Shown here piece by piece: positions 55,736-64,000 of a stretch of DNA of 64,000 nt. Both the position numbers and the translations under genes were made by a program. The first letter of the stretch is position 1; each line of letters opens with the position of its first letter. The notes under the pieces are model-generated. The model did not search any database and was not told where the DNA came from. It saw only the letters and a list, made by a program, of their open reading frames with translations. This DNA comes from Blastobasis lacticolella. Lineage: Eukaryota > Arthropoda > Insecta > Lepidoptera > Blastobasidae. Location of the stretch: NCBI GenBank assembly GCA_905147135.1, contig LR990048.1, positions 17,964,563 through 18,028,562 on the forward strand, given 5' to 3'.

Positions 55736-58272
55736 TTAAAACAAGTGGGTGAACTGAATGATAACAATCAAGTATGTTGTACAGAAAGAGATGACCGCTA
55801 ATGCCAGGTTGATGTCCACCGGCACCACGCGCCACGCCTTGCGCTGGATCTGCCGCGCCGCCGTGAAGCGAAGCATGTTAATTATAGCAGCTCTTCGTTT
55901 GGTATCTGAAAAGTAATTTTATTCGAAAATCAACAGGTAACAGGAGATAACAACAATTATTATAAATCAGTTCTGTAATAAAAAAACTTTATATAATAAC
56001 AAGCTTTTGAAATCAAACGAGCCCAAACTCAATGGGATTATCACGAGTAGCTTAGGAGTTGCTATAGCTACTTTCCGTAACCACCATCTGATCAGCTCAT
56101 TTGCATTGTCACCGAGCTTACATAAGTATGTAAAGCAGTTCAACCGGAAATCGGGAAGTGGTTAAAAAACTTAAAGATTATATTACGAAGACCTTACGAG
56201 ATAAAATGAAATTTTTTTTTGGTTAGAAATATAGGTTAATGTAGATTAGTGAAGCTTCATCATCATCATCATATCAGTTGAATCACTGAAGTAATAACAA
56301 TTAATGACTTGCACCCACTGACCTTTTTCGTAAATTAAATCATCTTGTAAAATACGTCGAAGGGCTTCATAGTTCGCAATAGTTATTTCCACAATTACGG
56401 ATGGCACGAGCACTTGCATATATAAATGTATAGCATAAATTATAAACGGTATAAAGTCGTAAAAATTTGCCTGTAAATAAACATTTTCAATTAATATTAT
56501 AATAAGTGTGTGTTTTCTTAAACGTAACAAATATTAAGTAATAAAACGTCTTACGTTTTCTTTAATGAGAACTAGGACATGATACAGCAATCCCATGAAT
56601 TTAGGTGCGATGGTCAAAATTTCGACAATTATCTGAAAGTATGTTATTATTAAAATTTTTAGGACCACATTCAGATTCTACGTTATTTAGAAAACTTTTT
56701 ACAGAATCTTTTTAATTTCTACAAGGATCATTTGGTACGTGACCAAAATCAGAAGTAACGCCCCGCCATTTTGTAAAGCGTCACTTTTGACAGACAGCTG
56801 GAGTTTATGTTTGCCAACCACGCCCTCATCCAAGTACTAAATAATCCTTGTATCTTTTTGTAATTTTGTTTGTAATCTCAATTCAATTCTATAATAGGAC
56901 CATGATAAGTCCGTATTTACTGACAGTAGTAAAAATTTTAAAATGTGGATATGGCAACAATCTGGGGATAATGTCCTTGTCAGTACTTCTTGTAAACATT
57001 CAGTTATTTAGTTTGAACTTGTACTTTTAGTTTGTCTAAATTATTAATCATGTTGAAAATAATGTCTCGCACTTCCTTTTTAATTAATAATACTTTTCAT
57101 AACTCACGAAAATAAACAATTATGACTCGATAACGCATTGTTAGAAGCCGTTTATACGTCACCGCTTACAAATCTCGTACGCGTTACGTACCGCCCAGCC
57201 ACCGCGAGCGCCCGATCAGGTAACGCGGAACCTACCATATTGGCGCGAACGTGACGCGTTGACAGTAGTACTATATTGTGAAGCCTTGCTGTAGTATTTT
57301 ATTGAAGTTACAACACAGTTTCGACATCATAAAAGTTTTCAATGAATAGTTGTGATCAATCATGATGTACGCCGTTAATGAATATAACCTAGCCGATAGA
57401 ACAAGTCGAATAACGCCGACCACGTTTATATTTATTTAAATATCTTCTAAGTTTCTGATCCGATTTTAATGCAATAAGTGTTGGAACAACAGTTCTTAAT
57501 TTTGTAATTATTTTAGGTACTATTGTAGGATGCAACAAAAACGATGAGGAAGAAAATTGCAGGATCATTTCGTACTTACGATTGCGTCATATAACGGCTT
57601 AATTTTTTCATAGCACTCAATAACTTTTATATAATCCTTGCAAAACTGTGATAGATTGGGCTGATGTTTTTGCAAGTTCAATTTTAAATACTTCATACCG
57701 CAGTTTATGTAGTAAAATATCAGAGTGAGCAAAACTGTAATGGTGTTCAATCCTATTGCAGGAATGCAATAGATATATCTAGGGATTGTTTCATCTATGC
57801 AGTGCTCTGCATCTGTACAACTACTGAAAGAACAGTAAACCCATTGGGAACAAAAATTGATTGAAGTAACGACTGTGACCATCCAGCTGTAACTGACTCG
57901 GGAAGCTATTATATTATCGTCCATAGAATGAATGTCTTTACTCAAATCATATAATGTGTATTCATGTAAATTCAAGAATGCACCATGTAACACATATTGA
58001 ACAAAATGAAGATATATCCAATATGGAAATGAGTTTGTCCTGATTAGAGTTATAAATAAAGTTATAACTATGAAAACTACTATTATGCTATAAAAGCAAT
58101 ATACCAATCGTACATATTTTTTCTTTATTATCTTTATGCACCCGACGTTTAAACCAAAAAGGAAAGTTATTATTAGATAGTAAAAAATGATTAATTTAGG
58201 TACTTTACGCCTATCGACAACTTTAGTTTGCATGTTTTTAAAAACTTGAGACATTGTGCGTATGTCAAACAT
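55736..58272 (-). CDS. Gustatory receptor Gr-c (four exons)
   Basis: Seven-transmembrane chemoreceptor, the most compact member of the array. Minus-strand exons: 57580-58272, 56555-56632, 56323-56470 and 55736-55905 (693, 78, 148, 170 bp; 362 aa), with donors GTAAGT, GTAAG and GTCAGT and phases 0, 0, 1. Start at MFDIRTMSQ. Exon 1 helices include LIIFYYLIITFLFGLNVG and SYSWMVTVVTSINFCSQWVY, ending PLYDAI. Exon 2 is ILTIAPKFMGLLYHVLVLI. Exon 3 contains IANYEALRRILQDDLIYEK. Exon 4 has MLRFTAARQIQRKAW and TYLIVIIQFTHLF. No stop or frameshift. Introns 2 and 3 are short (84 and 417 bp) and free of large inserts, so this copy shows the ancestral gene size. It shares exon 1 wording and an intron 1 repeat with Gr-b, so those two are sisters. 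Ligand unknown. Confidence 0.89.
56720..56840 (-). repeat. Repeat G in Gr-c intron 1
   Basis: TACAAGGATCATTTGGTACG, ACGCCCCGCCATTTTGTAAA and CCACGCCCTCATCCAAGTAC. Same place and orientation as in Gr-b intron 1. Confidence 0.7.
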
Positions 58273-59300
58273 TTTTACACAAGTAACGAACCTTGTTATC
58301 AAATCTAAATAATTGGAGAAAGTGTCATAATAAATTTATTGTTGTTCGTTAATCCACTTTCACCTGTACAGGTTGAAGTAAATTAAAGAAATACGAATTG
58401 TGAACTGAACAACTTGTATTATACTATTTTAATATCTATCCATTTTAGGGTTCAATCCAAAACCCATCATCATATCATTTTAGGGTTTATGGAGGTTGGG
58501 AGTCCATGGCCTATGGTTTCGCCACGGTGTCTGTCCATCTGTCTCTCACAGTCAAATGTCTCAACAACTACATTATATAAAATTACGCACATGTTTTACA
58601 CTTGCTTATCCCAATTGTTTAGGCATTATTTAGGTACAATAGTTGGGTAATAAATAAATAATTATAGCGTGAATGTCCCAGTAGTGACCTGACCACGGCA
58701 ACCTGACCAGATTGGATCATGGTTACTCATGCAGTCGCCTGAATGTGCAAGTTTCATCACGTTGTTCTCCCTCACCGTAAGAGCATAATTCATAATTCAT
58801 TTTTAAAAGAAGCCAAGCCGTAAGAGCCGTAAGTCAAACCGTAAGAGCACTGGTTAGTATTCAACGAATGTACTTACATAACTCAGAAATTAGTCATTGG
58901 TTCAATGTGATAAGTGGGTAGTGACAATATTGTACATTTTAACACAACCATAATTAAAAAAAGTTAAATACTATATTTTATTCATAAAGTTCTAACTTAC
59001 ATTTTAAAAATAATATAGACGCTTGTGTTCAAAATGTATATCCAGAAGCACCCTATATAATTATACTCATTCAAATTAAAACCATTAGTTGATTGAATTT
59101 ATTAACAATATTGATATTAATATGGTTAGTTTACTAACGGGTAACTGTAAATTAATATTATTGATTATATTAACGTTACTTAAACGACAAGTTGCAGAAA
59201 ATACTAATTTTAAGCACAGAATGTAGTTTTCATAAAATACCGCTAGCGATCTGCGGGTTTCACCAGCATGAAGGGTTTCACCAGCATGAATTTCGGCTAT
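58273..59300. other. Upstream flank of Gr-c
   Basis: Alignable with the other two receptor flanks (TTGTTATCAAATCTAAATAA; CTTTCACCTGTACAGGTTGA; ACTTGTATTATACTATTTTA). A SINE-B copy interrupts it at 58668-58905. The promoter is expected here but no element could be fixed. Confidence 0.55.
58668..58905 (-). mobile_element. SINE-B, rearranged, upstream of Gr-c
   Basis: CGTGAATGTCCCAGTAGTGA joins directly to CCTGACCAGATTGGATCATG (internal deletion), then TTTCATCACGTTGTTCTCCC. A short duplication of GCCGTAAGAGC follows near 58815-58830. Confidence 0.7.
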
Positions 59301-59574
59301 CTTTACGATTTTGTAACTTTTATGTGATGTAAATAAATTTGTATGTGATAAAATATGTGACCCGGCGGTGATTTGGCATATAAGCAAAATCGGAGTTTCG
59401 ATTGGTCAAAAAGCTCTGTAGTTAGATTTTGCGCGCAAACTCTAACTATTGAGTGTACGTCCACCAATGAGAGCGCTTCAATATTCGTCTTTAAATACGA
59501 CTGTGCTAATGTTTTATACTATTGGAAAAATGCCTGTTTTTCGATGGTGTTTGTGACTACTTTTTTAAAATTTT

Positions 59575-60075
59575 TCAAAATTCAAATTTTTTTTATTGAT
59601 TAGGCCATTAAATATCTCTTTCAATCGTCAAAAAGGAGGTAGGAAAGTAGGAAGGAAGCACACAGTGACACGCTGACCGCCCTATGGCCGTAGATAACGT
59701 ATCCCTCGCCAACCACGACCGAACCGTGCTCGACAATGCCAGGCAGAGCCAGAACGCTATATTATATTATATAGGTATGTCTAGTATAATTAAGAAAAAC
59801 CACCTAAAACTACAGCAAGAGTAAGCCAGTCCACCAAGGCAGCACCCGTTCACGAGTATAACGCAGGGCCCAGCCATCGTCCAATTCAACCATATTTGAG
59901 GGAAAAGAGCGACCCGGCCCCCACGCCACCGCCAGACAGACTTTTAAGTGAGCGTGCATCACACATGCTGTATGTGGTAGGTAGTCGCTACCACCCTACT
60001 CTATCCTATCCCTTCCCTATCGCTACCTTACCCCTACCCTATCCTACCATTGCCTTAACCCTACCCAGAAATCCC
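59575..60075 (+). repeat. Repeat E copy 3, without the Helitron insert
   Basis: TTTTTTTTATTGATTAGGCC, AGGTAGGAAAGTAGGAAGGA, CCACGCCACCGCCAGACAGA and the CCTACCC-type end. It provides the uninterrupted reference for the insert at 6618-6852. Confidence 0.7.
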
Positions 60076-61280
60076 AGATTTAAACGAAAAATGTTACGTT
60101 TTATACCAAATTAAATATTTCGGAGGACTGTTGCGTGGCGTATGAATAAAGCATTTAGAATTTTCACATTAACCAAATGGATTGTGAAGAAAACCAAATC
60201 TGCGTCGCAACGAATCATAAACGAAACGGAATCAACGAAAACAATAAACTTTTATACAAATTATATCGAAATACTATACGGAGAGGCACATTTAGATAAT
60301 GCTTCCATTAATCTAAAATATCATAGAGGCCGATATTGGTACGATGATTAGCGTCCAAAAATTTTGAGGCCACTTACTAACGCCGGTGCCTTTATAATTA
60401 TATTAAACGTATGCATAATTAATTATTATTTCTTTTTTTTCATGATCAGTTGACGAATTCTTTGAGAAAACGGCCTCAAAATTTACTTTCTAACGTAGAA
60501 AATATCGTTGTTCTAAGTATATACCTATCTAAGCAATAATGTAATAAATAATAATAAATATATTTGTTTGCTTCATTTATATTGCTTTATTTATAATTTT
60601 TTTAAAAGCATACGCAGGTGAGGTAAGGTCCTCCAAAGCGATATTGTTTTCAAATTTACAACGGCGCATCTTTGGCAAATTAACCTCGTGTGCGTTGCTC
60701 TGAGCGTCCCAACAAAATAAACAACCACGTTGTGCGGAGTCTGCGGGCGCACTGAGAAACGTCGCTTGCAGTGTTACCAGCATTAGTTTCCAAAACAGTA
60801 CGTCCGGGCTCCTAAAATAGTACGAAAATGGCTAGAAAGGTACGGGTTACCTACTCTTCTATTTTATCGGCCTTGGGGGGAAGGGAGGGGGGGTTTAGAT
60901 CAGTCTTAAGTTGAATTATAGACACAATAAAACGGCGTTACACGTCAAAATCAACCCTTCCTTCCATTATTTTACGGTATTTTGCGGACAAGAAAGGCAA
61001 AGTGATCACCCCGTCAGCAAAATTTAGCAATGTACGCCAAAGGTACGACAGTCGGCCAAATAGTACGTAAATCGTACTAAAAGTTACGATCTGGCAACGC
61101 TGGTCGCTTGAGCTCCCTGCCCTGCGCACTCGCGCCCGGGAGTAATACACGGGTGCGAATGCCGAAAGCACGAATCAACCCCGAAACGTCACGTGACGTC
61201 ACTCATTCTGTCCCCCTAACCGCGCAGGCGATACACCAATGAATTGTCGATCTATGGTAACTATGTACTTCTTATTAGGT
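60076..61280. other. Intergenic, no convincing gene
   Basis: A 69-residue plus frame at 60142-60351 lacks recognisable features. AAATTTTGAGGCC (about 60360) and GGCCTCAAAATTT (about 60472) form an inverted pair around 110 bp, perhaps the ends of a small element. The remainder is mixed AT- and GC-rich sequence. Confidence 0.4.
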
Positions 61281-61510
61281 AATTTACAATAGTCCTAATA
61301 TAAAAGAGGACTTACGGAGCGATGTTTTCTGACTAATAAATAGATGAAGGCAGCCATTAAGAATATTTTGAAGATAAATATTGAACCTACCAGATTTTAG
61401 ATAAAGCTTGGACGCGTTTCGAATGTTTACTTGAAGATAAGATTCGTGACCTCGACCTTTGAAGTTTTCTAATTCTCTCCACAAGTATAATATACCAACA
61501 TTAAACTCTT
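61281..61510 (-). repeat. Conserved flank segment upstream of Gr-c
   Basis: Partner of 44830-45120. Minus-strand open stretch KIFLMAAFIYLLVRKHRS followed by GTAAGT. See the 44830 entry for why it is not called an exon. Confidence 0.4.
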
Positions 61511-61611
61511 GTTACTCTAATATTACTATTCTCGTGCCGCTTTTATACGTTTTTGCATTCGTTGCGAAAATAAATGTCCCACACAATAAATATCTAGAAA
61601 TATTACAGACA

Positions 61612-61866
61612 TAGAGCTCGTCTAGTCTAAAATGACGCGCCCCACTACTTAGTTAGTTGATTTCAATGTGTGAGTGCAAATATTGATAACGACACTTCAT
61701 CTGTGTGGGAGCCAATGAACGACGCGTGCTCCTACGTTTAAATTTCACCGGCAACTGAATGACCAATTACAACGGCATTTGTTTATGTATTGCGTCCATA
61801 TTTTAAACTTGCTTGTGTGCGTTAATGCGATAGTGGGGCGCGTCATTTTAGATTAGACGAGCTCTA
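61612..61866. mobile_element. MITE with 34-bp inverted ends and TA borders
   Basis: TAGAGCTCGTCTAGTCTAAA (61612 onward) pairs with TTTAGATTAGACGAGCTCTA ending at 61866. The arms differ at one position over 34 bp and include ATGACGCGCCCCAC. The element is 255 bp including the TA borders, which fit a Tc1/mariner-type TA duplication. Confidence 0.85.
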
Positions 61867-61871
61867 CCAGA

Positions 61872-62354
61872 CTAAACACAAATCACAAATATTCCCTGTT
61901 CGCTCACTCTACATTGATTATGAATCTCGCTATCCCGTTTTTTCGTCTGTTCATATAAGCTCAAAGTAAATGACGCGCGGAATGTTTTGAATCTCTTAAT
62001 AAAATTTAAATCAAACCATTCAATAGACGGTGTAATATAGTGCACAGTTATGTGAAAGCGCAAAGTATGGAAATACACCTGGATTGTCCTTTCAACGGTA
62101 TGTAAACAATCGTGGTCGTGGCTATCGGGAATCAATTTTAGAAATTGTAATAAAAATATGCATAGTAATAGTGTGAATTTGCAATAATTGAAATGCTTTT
62201 CCTTAAAACAACATGCCATTAAAGATAGATTTAAATTTATTGGCAAAATGAGCAATATTTCGGTTAACGCAAATATTTTGATGCTAACAGGGTCAGATTT
62301 AGTATCAATTGAATAAAATTTTAATATTAAAATCTTGTAAATAGCGGTCCTCAA
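61872..62354 (-). CDS. Hydrophobic ORF, possible chemoreceptor-like exon
   Basis: A 160-codon frame. One long hydrophobic stretch (ALTEILLILPINLNLSLMAC) and a second (FTLLLCIFLLQFLKL) are separated by CCFKEKHFNYCK. The rest is mixed polar. The frame opens at a non-ATG codon and could include an exon bounded by CCCTGTTAG at its left. Helix-CF-helix wording of this kind is seen in some insect chemoreceptors, but there is no TYxxxxxQF motif, no clear partner exon and no paralogue in the window. It may be a decayed fragment of a distant receptor or chance. Function unknown. Confidence 0.25.
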   Translation of the reverse strand: MRTAIYKILILKFYSIDTKSDPVSIKIFALTEILLILPINLNLSLMACCFKEKHFNYCKFTLLLCIFLLQFLKLIPDSHDHDCLHTVERTIQVYFHTLRFHITVHYITPSIEWFDLNFIKRFKTFRASFTLSLYEQTKKRDSEIHNQCRVSEQGIFVICV

Positions 62355-62396
62355 TTTTATATGTATAAATTAGAGTTTCATACAAAAAATGTACTT

Positions 62397-62645
62397 CATC
62401 ATCACAGCCCATAACAGTCCACTGCAGGACTTCGGGCCTCTCCCACGAAAGGGGAGGTCATTGCCATAATCTCCACGCTTGGCAGGCGGGTTGGAGATCG
62501 CAGTGCAGTTGATGTAAATCTACCCAGAAAGATGCTGCTGCCCACCTTTCGGATTTGTCCCTTAGTCGCCTCTTACGACACCCACGGGAAGAGATGGGGT
62601 GGTGCTATTCTTTGAGGTGGCGGCACCACACACCACCACACCACA
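62397..62645 (-). mobile_element. SINE-C, best-preserved copy
   Basis: Left (3') end CATCATCACAGCCCATAACA, then CCTCTCCCACGAAAGGGGAG and GGCAGGCGGGTTGGAGATCG. Right (5') end GTCGCCTCTTACGACACCCA, GGAAGAGATGGGGTGGTGCT, GGCACCACACACC. The right 110 bp match the leader of the LINE at 54000-54115. Confidence 0.82.
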
Positions 62646-63680
62646 AAAATGTACTTACCTAAATGTTATTTTTAATGTTCTGACATTTTATGAAACAACT
62701 TGACGGATTAATCGCGTATTTACGTTTATTTGTTTTTCTAGGTTTCCTAAAGACCAGACATGGCGATGTCTGGGTTGCAAATTGGAAGTGTTGTGTTGTA
62801 AACATTTTGAAGAACAAGATAATAAGTAGATGCAAGTCCCTACAGTCCTAGTGTATCACCATAATATTTTTTACTGAAAGTAAAGAATATGCTGCCTGTT
62901 TAATATATTAATGTACCTATCCATTTAATTTTTTTTTATGATTATGTCCTCTAGAGGGCATCCTATTCAATTTATTGTGAAGTTACATAGGCCAACCTGT
63001 GGATAATGAAGATACTTCTAACGATAAGTAAATAGGTACCTACTTAGTTTAGAAGTTATAAGATAACAAATAAACATTTATACCGGTCAAAATCTTCAAA
63101 ACCCTCCTTCATGCAAAAACAAGTACTGCCGATTAATGGTATGTAGGATCGAGAGATCAAAAAGACGGTAGTAGGTATCAGGGCGTGGGTTTGATTCACT
63201 AGACACCTTAACTTTTATTGTAATGACAATTTAAATTATAAGGACAAGTTTTTGTTTATATTCGTTACGAGTGGGAATTCGTAGCAAAATATAACATTGC
63301 AGATGGGCTGTCTTGTTCCGTCCCTGCATTTGCATTAGTGTGTGTGTTTTAGAGATGTGTGACATTTTGTCTCGAATTGAAATTCGGTATGTTCTCTCTG
63401 CTTCTGTAGATACAATATTTTCTCTATGAGAAATATACCTACACATGAAAAGTTTAACATAACAACTACTACAAAACAACGACAATGTCTAGATGACGTG
63501 ACACTTGAAGTCAGTTTGACCACATATAAGTATAGAATATTTGAGTTAAATAGTAATTTAGTGTGACCAATTTAGGCGAGAGCAGTAGTTCCCAAAACAT
63601 TATTTTCACGACTTTCTTGCCAAACTATATATCAGTATTGTTATCTCCACGAAAAGATTATACGTCTTTTTTATAACTGG
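62646..63680. other. AT-rich intergenic, no gene
   Basis: No coding or repeat structure recognised. Short frames at 63231-63523 have no supporting features. Confidence 0.4.
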
Positions 63681-63685
63681 TCAAG

Positions 63686-63862
63686 GAGGTACGACGGCAG
63701 TCGCTCCACGGTTATTATTTGGATCATGGTCAAGAAGGATTTAGTAAAGATCGCAGGTACCAGCTGGAAGGAAGGCACAAGACCGGCGTTCGTGGAGATC
63801 CTTGGGGGAGGCCTAGGTCTGACGTGCGTTTCTACGTCTGATATGATAATGATGATTCGTCA
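63686..63862 (+). mobile_element. SINE-B / RTE chimeric fragment
   Basis: 63686-63735 is SINE-B (ACGGCAGTCGCTCCACGG, GGATCATGGTCAAG). It passes directly into the RTE 3' end (TAAAGATCGCAGGTACCAGC, then GGCGTTCGTGGAGATC) and finishes with a degenerate TGATATGATAATGATGAT. Confidence 0.7.
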
Positions 63863-64000
63863 TCACCTAGAGTCGGGACATATTTTTTATCCACATTTCC
63901 TCTTCATAATATAATATGTCGCTTTTAAATAATAACATCAGGAAACTCCGTCAAAAACGAAGTTAAACGGGCTACCTCAATACAACGTCTCCTGAGGCTT

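Noticed and set aside
60142..60351. 69-aa ORF starting with ATG
   Set aside because: Short, no motif, flanked by repeat E and an inverted pair; chance frame is the simpler reading.
1..64000. CRISPR array, operon or prokaryotic-type defence system
   Set aside because: Introns, LINEs and SINEs show a eukaryotic genome; no regularly spaced repeat-spacer structure is present.

Overview
This is a transposon-rich stretch of an insect nuclear genome, most likely a moth or butterfly (Lepidoptera). It has small exons with GT-AG introns, AT-rich intergenic DNA, insect-type gustatory receptor (Gr) exons, RTE/jockey/CR1-like LINEs, tRNA-headed SINEs and Helitron-like repeats whose body sequences resemble those common in Lepidoptera. 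The order is inferred from this overall character, not from a database match.

The main host content is a tandem array of three paralogous gustatory receptor genes, all on the minus strand: Gr-a (23023-28404), Gr-b (38406-42897) and Gr-c (55736-58272). Each is rebuilt from four exons with the same splice phases (0, 0, 1) and exon lengths of 693-699, 78, 148 and 170 bp. The predicted proteins are 364, 362 and 362 aa. Exon 4 of each carries the C-terminal TYxxxxxQF signature of insect gustatory receptors. No exon contains a premature stop, so all three look functional. The only other host-like coding sequence is the 3' part of a four-helix membrane protein at 1-516. A hydrophobic ORF at 61872-62354 is a weak candidate.

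Layout. 1-516: end of a membrane-protein gene. 517-22700: no convincing host gene; nested repeats, including two tRNA-headed SINE families (called SINE-A and SINE-B here), a family called element D, RTE and jockey-like LINE fragments, Helitron-like elements, MITEs, a GC-rich minisatellite and the 3' end of a gypsy-type LTR element. 23000-29100: Gr-a, with a dead LINE, SINEs and a MITE in its last intron. 29100-38213: duplicated flank interrupted by LINE tails, a jockey-like fragment and an essentially full-length but dead CR1-like LINE (33027-38213). 38400-44000: Gr-b, with an RTE copy and another LINE tail in intron 1. 44000-55400: duplicated flank, MITE, nearly complete RTE LINE (47278-49853), decayed endonuclease/RT LINE (51000-54115) and a jockey-like RT fragment split by a 438-bp fold-back element. 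55700-59400: Gr-c. 59400-64000: repeats, MITE and the hydrophobic ORF.

The Gr genes expanded by tandem duplication of a unit that included flanking DNA. Because the flanks are homologous, one unit shows the empty site of an element inserted in another. This gives exact ends for several insertions and suggests that Gr-b and Gr-c separated after Gr-a. No tRNA, rRNA or CRISPR array is supported.
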